Shown: positions 20,166 to 34,154 of the stretch, one piece after another
How positions within the stretch are numbered: the stretch's first letter is position 1
How the letters are laid out: every line of letters begins with the position of its first letter
NCBI RefSeq assembly: GCF_040807025.1
Contig: NC_090982.1
Location: 85,809,463-85,873,462 of the forward strand
Direction of reading: 5' to 3'
DNA: 64,000 nucleotides
Origin: Struthio camelus
Lineage: Eukaryota > Chordata > Aves > Struthioniformes > Struthionidae
The notes under the pieces: generated by a model
Told to the model about the DNA's origin: nothing
What the model saw: only the letters and a program-made list of their open reading frames with translations
The model's database searches: none
Translations under genes and position numbers: made by a program

Positions 20166-23100
20166 CAATCACTGCTGTCAATCATAATATCCAGTTTTCT
20201 TTCACTGTACTCATGAAGGGCTGTGAGCACTCAACGCCTTGTAGACCCTGGCTTTGCTGAAGGCAACCCATGTCCAGGTTGGACTCATTGACTTTAAACA
20301 GTTAGATGGTGGATGAATTTGGCCATTTCTCCTTGCCTTTTGATAATGCTGTTGTCTGAAGGTTATCAGTCATGAGGGCTCCATAATCACGCTGGTTCCC
20401 TTTCATATCTTCAAAAGGCAGGAAATAGGTTTTCTACCTGTTCAAGAGCCACTCATCTGCAGGTAAAGAATTTAACAGCTTGTGGGAGTGCTATGTACTG
20501 CTGGCAATAATTTGACTGATCTTTCTTGGCACTGCAGAAACGCTTCTTAGAAGACACATTGTCAAAGGCAAAAATTGAGATATTTTCTTTCACACGTCTA
20601 CTAGGAACACTTAATACACGAAAACAAACACCTAGCATTGAGAGGGGGCAAAGGACTGTCTCCATTGATTTCGGTGGCAGAATTTAACTGTCCTTTTTTT
20701 TTTTTTTAAGGTTTGGAGTAGAAAAGAAAGAGCTTGCTAAAGGATTTTCCAATTTTGGTGCTTGCAGAACAAAAAAAAACCTGTTTAAAGTTAACTTGTT
20801 TTTTTTTTTTTTTTAGGATGGGAAGAGTTAGGAGCAAAAAACAAATTGCACAGATTGTTGCATGACATATGCAGCCAGATGGTTAGGCTGGCTTATTTTA
20901 TTCTGGGTTTATATGTACCAAGCTACAGTGCATTATTTTGGCACTTATCTATCTTCTTTTTGCGTTCAGATTTACCTGACCAACTCTTAGCGTGTAAACC
21001 CGTACAGCTATTTCTTTTGTGCTTGTTGAACTGTACTGTTTTATTTCAAGGCCATGGCGCTGCCTAACATGCAGGCATGCTAAAATAGGCAGAAGTGCAG
21101 GGTCAAAAGTAGCTTAAGCGAACTGATAGCTGCATTTGATCTGATTTTCCTAAAATAACAGGTCACTGTCGATACGGTTGTTCCAAAAGAACAAACATAG
21201 CAGCATATCTGGCTCCACCTTGCACAAAGTGCTTGTGTCTTTGGGTATCAACAGCAAAATACGTATTGTGACATTTAAATGACACCTCCAAGGTATTTCA
21301 GATCATCTTTCCTGATCCTAGAATTCGGTATTAAATTAATGGCGAAATTCAATCCATCTCCCAAAAAATAAATTTAACAAGATCAGTGTGAGGAAGGGTA
21401 ACTCTAGAAACACTGTTTTTCAGCACACACTTAAAAAATATCCAGATTAAACCATAGCTCAATTCTCATCCAGCAGAAACATTACACAAGAACAATTGAA
21501 CAAATTTCTCATTTGGCTTTGGGGCTCCTGTTGTAGGAGCTTTCTGATCCTGGAGTTGACTGCGCCTGGCAAACGACTACTTGAAGTTGTGCCTTGCCAA
21601 CAACAGAAAAACAAATAAATGCTTCTTAGAGGTCAGATACTGGTTCCTGGACAAGAATGTCTTCTCATCAGACATCATTGATTAAGGTCTTTCTCTGAAG
21701 AGGAGATACTAGGAGATGGGAAGATGCTAGGACGGGGGCTCTTACCCCAGGGCTAGCTTATTCAGAGAGCCCTAGCGCACATGCTGTGGGGCTCCTGAAG
21801 GCCTGTTTGCCATGGGTAGTCCTCTCCTGAAGCAGTGTGACAGCTTAGATGACCTCATGAACTTCTTTCCAAGTCTCATTTTTCATGTTGTTTCCTAAGA
21901 GGAAATGAGAGTCCTGTCATTTTGTTCGATGCTCTCATCAGCATGAAAATTATGATGTGAAAATATTTGCTAATGATTTTCTGCTCATTAAAACAAAGGA
22001 AAAAAAGAAGAAATTACATCTCTGAGCTCTCCGATTGTCTTCATTTTGGGACATCTTGTCTAGATTTGCTTCCACTTGCCTACGTGTCCCAACTACTGTC
22101 AATAGTTCAGACACGAGGCAAGAAAAGAACATCTAACAGGCAAACTGCAACAGCAGTGCTTACTGGGTCAGCTCTTTCTGACTGTTATCCACAGTTGGGT
22201 TTATATGGTTTATACATTCAAGCTTGGGGATTATCTGTGCATATAAATGTTTATTTTAGCAAGTATAGCTAGGTGATATTTTTAGTAGCGATAGTAGTTA
22301 CTAATAGTTTCATGCAAAAGTCTGTAGTTCATCAGCCTTCACCGCCACATATCTTATCTAGGAAATGCAAGCCTCTGTGGGGGAATATTGCGTACAATGC
22401 TGTGTTCATTGCACAGCACTTAATCTGCACACGATTTATTTATTTTAGCAAAGAGAGGAAGCAAATAACCCTCTGTGTGTCTAACTTCAAGTAACCAGAT
22501 TAATGCTGGATGATACAGTATCACTTTGTTTAGGATGCTTTTTATCCTTATTAAAAAACACAAGAGCAAAAATCCACGCCCAAGGCAATGCAGTAAGAGG
22601 CTGTCTAGCCTGGCCTGTTGTCTCTGGTAATAACAGTGCCAGACGTGCTGGCGTTCAGCAGAAAAACTCCTCAGCAAGCAAAGACGCAAAAGCATTTTTA
22701 TTGAAACAGCTTCTTCTTAGCGGCTACCACTGTTTGTTTTATACAGTGAAACGTTGTCCGTTTGAGTGTTTTTTTCACTGTTATAATTAGCTGATATTTT
22801 ACTAGTCATAGCGCTTAATAATAATTCCCTTTAGAAAAGTGTTTTGAGCTGTTCAGACCGTCTTGGCTTTGTGCACATGCAATACCATGAACTAGTAGGA
22901 CCCTTATGTACTAATGCAGGGCAGCTAATTAATTGTTCGCCACAGAGGTCCTGATAAGAGTAAACAAAGAGTGAAATTAGCTCAGGAGAAGACCCAGGAA
23001 TTTGCAGAATAAACCAAATCCTCCCATGAAGTCATCAGGAATCCACCCACAATCCACCCGTAATCCACCAGGCCGGTGCTTTGGGCCCTGGCTGGAAGGA

Positions 23101-24414
23101 CAGGACAAGACGGCACAAAATATTGGTCCTATGCTCCTGTTGTCCTGCTGGAAAGCTCTGGGTAAGCCTAGGAGAGGACGTTAGTAGCGCTCACAGAGGT
23201 GCTGATGTAAGTCTGGGCTGAGCAGGGCAGCAGCAGGGCACCCAGAGGCAACGTCTATGGCTGAAAGGAAGGAGGAAGAGGAGGAACCACCTGCTCTGGG
23301 AAGCGTGGAAAGGGCCAGTGGGAGCTGGCCGGAGGTGGCTCTCCAGAGCACTGTTCCTATCAAACCTCAGTGCTAAACTGCTGCAGAGAACATGATGTTT
23401 CTGAGTGAGGACTGCACCGAGGAGATGTTGAGCTCCTCACAGTTCTGGCATGTGTTGCCATGACATTGAAGTAATTGCTGTTACCTTTCTCTCAGTCTTT
23501 CAGAATTAGGTGACCAATTTTGCCAACACTCCTCTACAGGGGGAAAGCAATTTTCTGTAATTCAGTAAATAGATACATTATACCTACGCTTTCACAACAG
23601 GAGCTAAGCAAGTATTTTTACTGTTACCACTGTTTGCTAACACCTTGCAATTTGCTTCAGCAAATCATGGAACTGATGATAGAAAATAATGCAGTGCAGT
23701 CTCAGAATTTTTCCCAGAGGCCTATAAGAAGAGAGTACACAAATAAAGATAGCAAAACTGCAGCTAGCCTGGCTACCTAGAAAACTAATCCAGTTCACCC
23801 TGGATGACTGCCTTCATCTTTGAGTTGGAGCTCTTTGATTTGGTGGATGTTACAGACTCTCAGATTTCCATTTTTTTTACAACATTCTTGACCACGGTTG
23901 TTTGTGGACAGCAAGCGTCTTCGCTCCAGCTCAGCAAGATGGCACAGGCTACATCCCATGTCATTGTTCCCTCTTGCAAATCTCGGTTATTCCCTCTGCC
24001 TCCGCAAGCCCTGTTTCATAGCGTATGGACCAGGGGCTCCTCAGCGGCAGAGCTGGATTCACCGCGGCCTGTTGCTTTCCGTGCTTGGGCCTGTTTATCC
24101 CGAGAAGGAGATTGCGACATGCCTGTGTGAAACCCCGCCAGATCCGAGGTGGTATCAGATGATTTTTGGGGTGGTTCCTGCCAGCCGACTTTCTCGACAG
24201 CAAAGCAGATGATTAGTCTGCTGATAGAAGACTTTGCCCAATTCCTTCCAACTTGGAAGGGATCCCATGCCTGTCTCCTTCCTTAGTGAAGCAGCTGAGA
24301 AATCTTCTCCCGTGGAGAAGCACTATCCCTTCTATCTCAAAAATCTCTGTGATAACAATGGGAAAAAGTACTCTTCTCCCAGGAACTTTGGCTTTTTCTA
24401 CATAACAAGTAGCA

Positions 24415-24590
24415 GTGACACTTCAGATTTCTATAGCGCTTTTCCAATTTTATTTTTGGATCTCCACTGTCATAAAAGAGGAGAGGGAATAGATAGTTTT
24501 CCTCCCCGTCTTGCAGAGAGAGAAACTGAGGTTAAAGAGATTTGACTAGCAGCAAGACCACCCAGCTAGCCTGTGGGGGAGCTGGCAAAT
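24415..24590 (+). repeat. MIR/CORE-SINE-like relic
   Basis: Shows the ordered signature tatagcgcttttcc, gagagagaaactgaggttaaagag, ccacccagctagcctgtggg and gagctggcaaatgaac. This is the classic order of an amniote MIR-type SINE on the + strand, strongly diverged. Confidence 0.55.
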
Positions 24591-27500
24591 GAACAAAGCC
24601 CTCCTGATTTATTAGCAAGCATCCATCCTAGAAGATGTTGCTCTTTGCTATAGTAAAGATGGACCTTTAATAGCATAGTTAATTAGTGGGTTGTTTAAAT
24701 TTTTTTTTTTAATCAGCTCGTATTGCACCCCAAAGACTTTCCATCTTTTTCCGTCTAGGACTAGTTAGTTAGAGGTTATCGGAAATTTGCTTTGTCCTTT
24801 GACTACTCCAGACGCCTGATGAACTCAGCACTGTCGACCCAGCATTTTTCTAGCTCCGGCAATTTTTAACTGCCGGCACACCATGCAGCCTTCCTGCATG
24901 AAACTGCAAGTCATTTCACAGAGGCATGCCTTAAAAAAGGTTTAGATAGGATCGAATGAGAATCTTGAACGTTTCCATGAAATCCTTTCATCTCTGAGGA
25001 ATCAGAATGACTGTGGAAAGCAACCGGAACAAACAAATCCCAATCTCACAGAAAAACGGCAGTCACGGCTCTCTACTGGGCGGCCCCCAGCCTGTTGTGA
25101 CTCAACCCTATTTCCGGACATAAGCACTTGTCAACTAGCCAAATCCAAAACTAGATAATTATTTCCAGCTTTGCATCTCCAGGGCTCCACCGTCTTCTTT
25201 AAACCTATCCGAGGTGCCTCAAGCCTCTTGAATGTATTTTGATGCTCACACACTGAAAGCAGCTGAGAGCTGGGAATTGCACTGGTCATATAACTCAACC
25301 CTCAGAAAGGCAAAGACCGCTGAACCAACCACCTTATCAGAAGGTGGAAAACTTGCTCAGAGGTAACTCTGACAAGCAACAGCCACCAACATTTGTGACA
25401 TAAAGATCCTGCAAAAATAAAAGCCTCAAAATACCAATATGCTCATAACCCTCTTCCCGAGAGAAAAGCTGGATTTTTTCTGAGCATTTCAGAAAACACC
25501 AACATGCAGCAGATTCACTGCTCTGTGGACCTTAACCAGAACTGAGGAGAAAATGGAAACTGAAGCCCTGAGGGTGCTATGTAAGGACTTCTCAGCTGTT
25601 CAGAGTGTCTTGACCAGTACGCCCATCTACTTTACCAAATGTCAAATTGTAAATTTGGCATTTTTTTAACATAGACTACAAAATGAGCATCAGTACACAG
25701 GAACAGCAGACAGAGTACTAAAATGGATGTCATAATTAGACACCAATGCATTATATCCAACTCTTTTCTAAGAACAGCTTACAAGTAAGATCAGATCAAC
25801 CATTGCATATTACTAAAAAAAAAATCTCACCGCCTTTTTGCAGTTATGCGGTTGTGACTTAAGATCAAGAGCAGAGCTCTTTTAATGCTTGATTCATATT
25901 GGATGTCCCAAAAAACAATAGGCTACTGCTGTCAGCATTGCTCTGCATATCACATGAATTAGCTCAACCTTCTCAGTCAGCTCATCATACGAAGGAGCCG
26001 AACAAGTCGAATGGTGACCATAGGCAGTTAGAAGAGCAACCCTATGTTAGAAACACTGAGTCCAGTTCCTTGGGGTAACACTTCCAGTACCCACAGATAC
26101 CAATCTTACCTTCCCCCAACTGCCTTTCACTCTGCATGCCTCAAAAGGACGCCAGCCCTGTGAGATGCTGAGGATCCTCATGTCCCACTCTTCAAGGGCA
26201 GGTTTGCAAAGGCTTTCGCAGATCGAGGCAATTTTGCTGTCCTCAGAATTCAATGATTATACACGATTATGTGAAAGTGGATGGGCATATGAATGACGGT
26301 CCCCATACAGATAGGTATGGAATATTGTTAGGCTGTGCTAGAAATGAGTCGAGGAAAGGTGAATGTACGATTTGGTCTTTTCTGCATTGTAGATCAGCTA
26401 ATTGTTCTTGCAAACAGTGTTTTTATTGATTTGGCACCAGCCTTTTCTTTAATGGCTTTCTAAAAAGTTTTAATCTCAGCCATCTGTACTTTGAATGAAT
26501 CACTGATGCTTGCAGAGCTCCAGCCCTCATTGATGCAAGTGGTCTTTACTCGAGTGAATAGTTCTGCAGACTTCAGGAGGAGTTCTCATCTCGGCCGAGG
26601 TTTGCAGGACATGGCCATTATGTTGCACATTAATATGTGTTTATAAGTATGAAAAAGCAGATGAACTTTGTTGTTCACATCAATATCTAATTCATCTTTT
26701 GGAAAAGAAGTCGCAACCTATCCTTTGAAATACATCAAAGCTAAACAGCAACAGTTTACAGGAACTCCTAGTGCATTACTTTCACAGTTGCTGGGAAATT
26801 ATAGGACTGTTGGAGTCCTTTTATCAGGAAGATTTCAAGATAACAGGCCTGTGGCTGGTGTAAGGCCCCCAAGCTGTTATGCATGGCCATTTGTGAAGCA
26901 AAAGCCTGCTTCGTACAGTCAAAAATCCCTTACCTGTCCCTAACATCACACCATTTGCAATCTAGGTTCAAAAAAGATATGGGTAACACTCTCCAAATTG
27001 AATGCTAGGGGAAAAGGCATATTGTAGGGCTTATTCTTAAAGGAAATTGACTGGCACAGTCTGTGTGGAACCACTAGCAGGTATTTTGTATGGCATAGGA
27101 ATGTAATTGTAATTTTTATTATTATGGCATAACTCCCCCATCTAGGCCCCCTCTTGCGGCATACAAGTGATTTTATTGTGCTTCTAAAGAAGAAAAGAAC
27201 ATCCCAATTGGTCATATGTGGCTGGTTGTGGTTAGGCAATGAAGACAGGGACTCTAACCCATGCAAAGTCATACCGTGCGATTGCAGAAAAGCTGTGAAA
27301 CATGGGTCACGCTCCCCCTTTCAGCAGCAGCAGATAAACCTTGGAGAAACCTTGAATTTTTGTGACTTACAAATGCAGGTCTTTCCTGGGCCTTTGAAAG
27401 CATGGCTCCCTGGCTGTGTGCGCTCCCCGAGCTCCACCTCCTCGTACGTGTGTCTCCAATCCAAGTCCTTTGAGTTTCAGAAGCTGGCAACACACACCAC

Positions 27501-28184
27501 CAGTGGCTTGATTCATTTCAACTCATAGTAAAATCATATTTAAAGAACGCATCAAAATGTTTTTTTCCTCAACCAGCTGGATTTGCAAAGGCAAGTAGTA
27601 ACAGTACATAAAGAATAATTTAACTCTGATAACCAACGTATGGAAATAGCAACCTCTCCCTCTCGGCTGTCTGCAGAATATGCCTGCTACCTTCCCTTCC
27701 CTCCATCAAGTGCCACCAAATGAACATCTCATGCCCAGGTTATAACAGGACTTAGACCTACCTAGTAGGCCTTGCAGAAGTGCAAAATACATCAAATATA
27801 TTTGCAAATCAAGGCTACTTCTGCACTGAAGTGCTGCATTTTAGGCACAAAGGATGAACTCACCTCCCTACCCAGATCAAGGGCAAAATTTGATAAATAG
27901 GGTCAGGAAATATTCAGAAAACTGTTGATCTGGAAGTGCTGTCTATCCATTATTTTCATTTACAGTCCTATTGTACCATTTAAAGCACTTGCCTGTGATA
28001 GCTAGCACTTTCTTGTCTCATCCACTCTGCCTTTATTTAATCTGTAGCAAGGACTAGTTGTTGTTGTACTCTCCTTTGGCCAGGTTAGGGGAGAACATTT
28101 CTTGCTGAGCTATCGGGACAGCTTGGAGCTGCAGGGCACCCTATGCCGACCTTTGTTCGTGGTGGAGGTGCATTTGCAGTTGCT
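24591..28184. other. Intergenic, no gene seen
   Basis: Unique sequence. Small open frames only (up to 124 codons at 27154-27528, +), none recognised. No repeat family identified by eye. Confidence 0.65.
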
Positions 28185-28346
28185 GCCAGGTGGGGTCTCC
28201 AACCTTGGAGATGTTCAAAAGCTGTCTGGACAGGATCCTGGGCAATGTGCTCTAGCTGACCCTGCTTGAGCAGGGAGGGGTGGGGGGGGTTGGACTAGAT
28301 GCTCTCCAGAGGTCCCTGCCAACCTCAGCTATTCTCTGATTCTGTG
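28185..28346 (+). mobile_element. CR1 LINE 3'-end fragment (sense on +)
   Basis: Reads as the avian CR1 3' end: ggggtctccaaccttggagat, ttcaaaagctgtctggaca, tcctgggcaatgtgctctag, ccctgcttgagcagggagg, ttggactagatgctctccag, aggtccctgccaacctcagc. It ends with two octamer units of the CR1 tail (attctctg, attctgtg). About 160 bp remain; the 5' part and reverse transcriptase are missing, as usual for CR1. A G run interrupts it at ~28280. Confidence 0.93.
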
Positions 28347-31300
28347 GGTCTGCCAGTGCTGGGGGGTGGAAAGGGACCAAAACTCTGCATTAGCTCAAAG
28401 AGGGGCGTCCTTATGCCAACCTGCCTTCACTGGTGGTCTGAACTGCCTGGCGAACGGGATTTCTGTCCCAGGATCTCCACCGTGGGAAGTGTGATGCAAG
28501 CAAGAAGGAGACGGCCCAGGGCACTGCTACATAGGCATTTAGCTAATGGAGGTGGCGGTTTATGGTGCCTCCAACCTCCATCTCTTTTCTGCACTGGGAG
28601 CAGGGGCTTGGCTTGGGACTGCTGATGAAAGCAAGTTTAGCTAAGCTCCTGGTGTTGCACTGAGACGTATGCACGCCTTCCTTTCCTCCAGCTCTGCTAA
28701 CAGGGTAGTATCTCCCAGCATGAATTTTTAACTAGAAACATTGCTAATTCCAGCTGGCAGTACATCTTGGGAGTGGCGTTCGTGCTGTAGACCGTTGCAG
28801 TCAGTGGGAGCCATCCATGCAGGTATCTGCCCCAGCAACAATGTCCTCCTCAAGGACCCTCCAGTCAGCATCCCACGAGGCCATGGGCGCCGCGTGCAAG
28901 CCACAACCGCGTTACGGGTCGGAGCTCGTGGTACAGCCTGCTCAATTTGCCAGCAAAATATAAGCAGCCTGTCATCTGCTAATGACCTCCTGCAAAGGAA
29001 CAGTTTCTACGATGCTGAAGCACACTTTCAGATCTTTTAAACACGGGCTCACTCACTCCCAGCACTTATTGCTGCTTATGTATACGTGGCAGTATAAGAG
29101 GACGTTGGCAGGTGAACAGGGTCAGGAAGGCTTTGGGTCTTGGAGGCAACACGGGTGCAACAGCTCCGCTCTGAGCAACCGTCTTGAATAAGTTACAGGC
29201 TAAATATGGAACGTTTGTGCTCGTGCATATTAATGGTGATCCCTAGGTGCTGCTGTTTGTCTAACCAGGCCATTTAAATAATCGGAAGGCATATGCTCTA
29301 GTCCAAAGCCAGCTGCTAAGCCGTGTAGCCGTTTTCTGCTATTAGCAGTGTATGTCAAGCAAGGCAGCCTTCTCCAGGTTTTCAGCCCGAGGTCGGGGTG
29401 CTCTTGGGCAGCTTCAGAGACACTTGTGAAAGGCGTCAAGGTGCTGCGTTCAGAAACGCTCCTGCCCCACACAAAAGGCAGGAAAGAATTGCACAAAGCT
29501 GGTTTCCCCCCGCACCTTCTCTTTTTGAAGAAAACTGAATTGCCATTTCCTTAACAAGCACTGATGAGCCACATGCAAAGCCTGGCTTCCCCTTTCGCTC
29601 CACGCAGCCATGTGGCCATTCAAATAGCACTGACAGCTTAAAGAGCTCACACTTCAGGCAGGTCCCTGATGGCAAAAATTTTTAATTAAAGTAATTCAGA
29701 GTTTCCCTCGCTTGCTTCTTGGATGCCAGTTTTACAAAGGACATTTGTTTATAAGGCTCAGCTGGATTTTTCTTAAGAAGATCCCTAAGCATTTTGGTTC
29801 CCATCTGCACACCTTTGCTGTTCAAGTGCATTAGCAGAACTTCCCCGGTTCAATCTAAATTGATAACTTTTTATCTAGTCTCCACTTAATATTGCCACAG
29901 AACAGCTGCTTGTGGACTTATTTAATCTCCATTAGGGTGCTTTGGTTAAAATCCAAGCTTGTATCCATATGAAAGCGTGACACAAGCAAGATGCTCGGCA
30001 TCGGCAGGGCTTTCCAGGCCAAGGGTGTCTGAGGCCTTTCAGGGCATCGCCAGCAGCAGAATATTTCCTTGAAAATCAGGTGCAAGCAGGTGTTTCTCTT
30101 AATCATCTCAAGTGCTTCTGAAGGGATATATGGTACACCTTGTTTTGTCTGCAGGCAGTGAAAGGTAGATGTTTAGGATCATTTTAAATTATGTCTGGTA
30201 GAGAACTGGAATCTAGAATATTTTTAAATCTTTCTGTTTTATTTTACTTCTTCCCTTACATCTGTCTGGCATATCTTCCAACTGACAGCCAGGCTGAAAT
30301 GCCAGTCAGTAAAGTTCCTCCCCAAGATTTATGATAGGAAGATAAATTATTTACTGGGATAACATTTCCATATTATAAAAAAGAACTAGTTTTCCCATTC
30401 ATTCTCTGATAAATTTTCATTAAACAAATAAAATAGATATGAAATATCAAGCTTCTGTATTACTGCCTCGGCCTTCTCTTTAAGTGTAATACTGCTGGGG
30501 ATTACAGTCAGAAATCTTCCTTAGTATAACCAGTTGGCTTAGGAGAAGGATCACTATATTCCCTGTAACAGAGCCAGGTTTTAATTTTTGCTTTGGTCCT
30601 ACTGAAGGTAACAGCAGCTTCACCACTGATTTCTAAGGATTTCAGCTTCTGACTCGTCCGTTTTCATCTATATTGGGTTCTGACTGGGCTGTTTCTGAAG
30701 GAACTGAATTCCAGCCACCGTTGTCTCACCTTGAAAAAGCCCGCCTTTCTTACAAGTCACGCATCCCATCACCCTGCTGCAGGAAAAGACCTTTGTCTAT
30801 ACATTTGGAAGACCTTACGTTTGGTTCCTGCTGCAGAATCGATGCACCATTGAAGAGCCTCTTCCCTTTTCCCAGCTCTCCATCGCTCCCAGTGCTCACT
30901 TCGGGCACCAATGCAGTCGCTGACCTCTGTTCTGGCACTGAAGTGGCAGCAGCCTCAGGGATGAGGCACATCTGCATGACCTCCCTTCTCAGATTCACCC
31001 AATGAAGATGTTGCAGCAGAGCGGCTATTGCATCCGGAGCCTGCCAGAAGTCACATATGACATAAAGGGATCACTCCAGGCCCTAGCAACAGCCCAGGAT
31101 CGTCCGAGGAGGTAGATGTATAGAGGGACAGATGGATCATCTGACCAAACGTAGGCATCTACTATGGAGATGCAGGAGAACCCCAAACTCTGCTGACCGC
31201 ATTGACTTGCTCTCCACCACTTGCAATGGGGGACCGCAGTGGCTTGCTTAGGTGTAGGTGCTCTATGAGCCCCCACACTTAACCGGACGAACACCATCCT

Positions 31301-33811
31301 CCAGTGAAAGCAATCCGTAACCCACACTTACTGTTGGTGGCCCCTGTGGCCACTGAGAGCAATGAAAGCTATGCCCAGCAAAGATGGACACTTCAGCAGC
31401 CACCATGGGCCAGTTTCTCAGCTTGCTCTGTCAGGCTACAGATTAGCCAGGCTGCTGTCAGTCAGCAGAGAGATAGGCTTGGATTAATGGCTTGTCCTCA
31501 CATGAGGAAAGTTGGTGAGACAAATCCCATCCTTAGCAAGCAGAGCCACTGCAAGGCCAGAGCAGCCTTGGGCGTCCAAAACAGGGACTGTGACCTTTGT
31601 CACCTTTGAAGAAGAAGCAGTGTCGTATCTTGGAAGAGCCAGACAGTCTCGCACTTTGGAGAGACTGCTGTTCCCTGGTGTGAAAATCACGGCAGCCCTC
31701 CCCACGCACCCAGCTTTTGAAGTGACAGTGTAAGCTGCTTGCGAAAACATTAGAGGAACCCTGAGCTTATCGTGTCCAAGTTTCTGAATAACCTGGAGCA
31801 CAGGAGCTGGGTGGGAACGTGACCGTCACGGGGGCTTCTTCTCCTTTCTTCAACATGCTTACATCCCCATCTACTGCACCTACTACAGCTGTGGACAGCC
31901 CTGAACAGCCTGCAATGCACTCCCAGGGGTAGCAGAGAGTGCGTGTGCCTGACGCATTTTTGGATGTCCTCTATCGTTTGCAGTCACTAGGTAGTACCGC
32001 AATATAAAGACATCACAGTAGGCAAATAAGACCATATCAGACTAGTGTGGTCTGTGCTGTAAAACATCATCGTGCCTCTTGCCGTCCTGCCCGGAAGCAA
32101 GCTCCCCGCTCCGTTCCCAGCCTCGGCGGCAGCAGCATGGAGCAGTTGTCCTTATTTTACATGGCTCTGCATGCTGGAGACCTGCTGCCCTGCTGGAGGC
32201 CCTCAGCGCTTGCCACTGATGGGTACATCTGGATTATTATCATGCCTGACAACTCCACGATGTGCCTTAATTAACCGGGACCCCTGATGCTGGAAGTGGC
32301 CATGACGGGCAGTAATGACTCTGGTCCAGTCATGCCAAAGGGAGGCAGAAAGGATCTTCCCGTGTCATTGCTTCCAAACTTTCTCACAACCAACTTCCTG
32401 AGTGCATTCCCCCCCCCCCCTTAAGAGGCTTCCCCCAAACTGCATGTATTACGGAGCCCGCATCACAGCCCACTGTGAGAAAGAGCAGGGACCGAACACA
32501 AGTGGGAAGCCATCCATATGCTCTAGCAGGCTGTGCTCCAAGCATTAACGTTATCAAATTACAGCTAACGGGAGAAGATTAATGTGCAGAGGGCCCTATA
32601 CAGCTAGAGGAATTACTGTGCAGATCAATGCTGCATGGAGCATGGAGGAGGGCAGACCCGCAGCCCCTCTCATCCCCTGGCTCCTGCAAATGCACTTGGA
32701 GGCTGCGAGTCGGGGCCTTTTGAGGAGAAAAGCAGGGATGCAGCTATGGCATCAAATGTGAATCTGAGGAATGAGATGGAAAAACAATGGATACGGCACA
32801 GGGCGTCTTCCGAGGGGAGGGAATTGGGTCTGTCCCTCCTCACTGGGCAAAATATTACAGGAAAAAATACTGTGAGAAATATATTTTCCATTCCAGTGGT
32901 GGCATTTCTGCATGGCCTCAAATTTAGCATAGAATTTGCCGACCGTTTTGCACGATTGACAGTCGAAACATGGCAAAATGAAGCGGCTCACCTCTGGCCA
33001 CCGAGTCAAAACCAGCACTGGGAGTCACAGCCCAAGACCCTGGTGGGAAGACCCCATCATTAATCTTTCTGCTGGGGCACGGAAAGTTGGAGGTAAAACA
33101 CTGTTTGCACGAGTCTCGCGCTGCAGTGGCTACTGCAGACAATGATCTAATAGTGGGCAGAAACTTGAGCTTCACTCCAAGAGATTCGGGGGCAACTCAA
33201 AGATGGAAAGGTCTCATTGCATCTCGAGGCCTACCATCAAAAAAGACACCTCTGGCTAACCAGGTACCAGCGTTGTGGGCTTTTTATATGCTGAAGCATA
33301 AGATTTGATCGTTCGAATATAATGAGAAGACGTTCACTTCACTTGCAGTGTGCGTTAGTAAGGCTTAAGGGCATCGCTCAAGGGGAGTGTTACCAACAAA
33401 AATAAGATTATTTAGTATTTCTGTGGCATTTTACATTTTCAATATGCCTTTCTGGTATTAACCAGGCACTAAACAAAACCTTTTATTCTACCTCCTCTGC
33501 AACCATTAGATGGGACTGGTACTCAAATTAGGTGGCTATTGCAAAAAATGAATCAGTTAAGAATATTTAAGGGTTTCTAAAGATTTTTAAAAAGCCAGTA
33601 GCATGGTTCCTGTGTTCCCCATTGCTATTATGAACTATAATGAGCATTTCACATAGGGCTTGTGAGAATACACAGGACAGATGCAGATCCAGCCCCTTTC
33701 TGCCTCTTCACATCTGAAAAACCCTACCTGGAGCAGCCTGGACCCCCGGGAGCACCGAGGCAGCTCCTCCTCTCAAGGACCACTGTCAGTAAAAGGCCAG
33801 CAAGCATTTGC
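28347..33811. other. Intergenic, no gene seen
   Basis: Unique sequence with short open frames on both strands, none recognised. A C run lies near 32409-32420. Region ~33400-33560 has the faint look of a decayed SINE, but not enough to call. Confidence 0.65.
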
Positions 33812-33846
33812 ATTGACATATTTAAATAGTTTCCAAGTATAATAAG
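33812..33846 (+). repeat. Dispersed 35-bp repeat, copy 1
   Basis: Begins attgacatatttaaatag and ends aataataag-like. Matches copy 2 at 35784-35818 at 34 of 35 positions (T/C difference at 33838), same orientation. The flanks do not align. The core contains the palindrome tatttaaata. Confidence 0.9.
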
Positions 33847-33878
33847 TGGTTCAGCATCTCGGTAGACTCTACTGGAGG

Positions 33879-33907
33879 CCTCCTGGGTGATCCCAGGAGG
33901 ATCACCC
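33879..33907 (+). other. Two overlapping, mutually exclusive hairpins
   Basis: cctcctggg (33879-33887) pairs with cccaggagg (33892-33900) across a 4-nt loop. gggtgatcc (33885-33893) pairs with ggatcaccc (33899-33907) across a 5-nt loop. Each stem is 9 perfect pairs; they share sequence, so only one can form at a time. No transcript is known here. Confidence 0.6.
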
Positions 33908-34154
33908 TGAAAATGCCCACAAACACCTGAAATCGCAGCTCCCCATCTGCAAAAATGCTGATAAAAGCCTTTCCACGCTGTATGGGGTGCTATGAAGTGC
34001 TCATATGCAATAACGAGGATTACCTAAAGAGCTCAGCTAATGAGCAAAGAGATTGGTTGCTCCTCGTTTGGCTGAAGATTGTTTTTCCTTGTCTGCATCG
34101 GGTTCTTGCCTAAATAGCATCAGGTAGTTGGGGAGGATGCAGCATCCATGGCCC

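Larger units (their letters stand above)
15901..24414. other. Intergenic, no gene seen
   Basis: Contains a C-then-A homopolymer at ~18909-18931, a 23-bp tandem duplication (19105-19150), a paired SBE-like motif (19978-19997), a TA microsatellite (~20118-20165) and T runs near 20692-20707 and 20799-20815. The 194-codon frame at 16691-17275 (-) and its neighbours lie in a GC-rich patch, overlap on both strands and look like chance. Confidence 0.7.
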
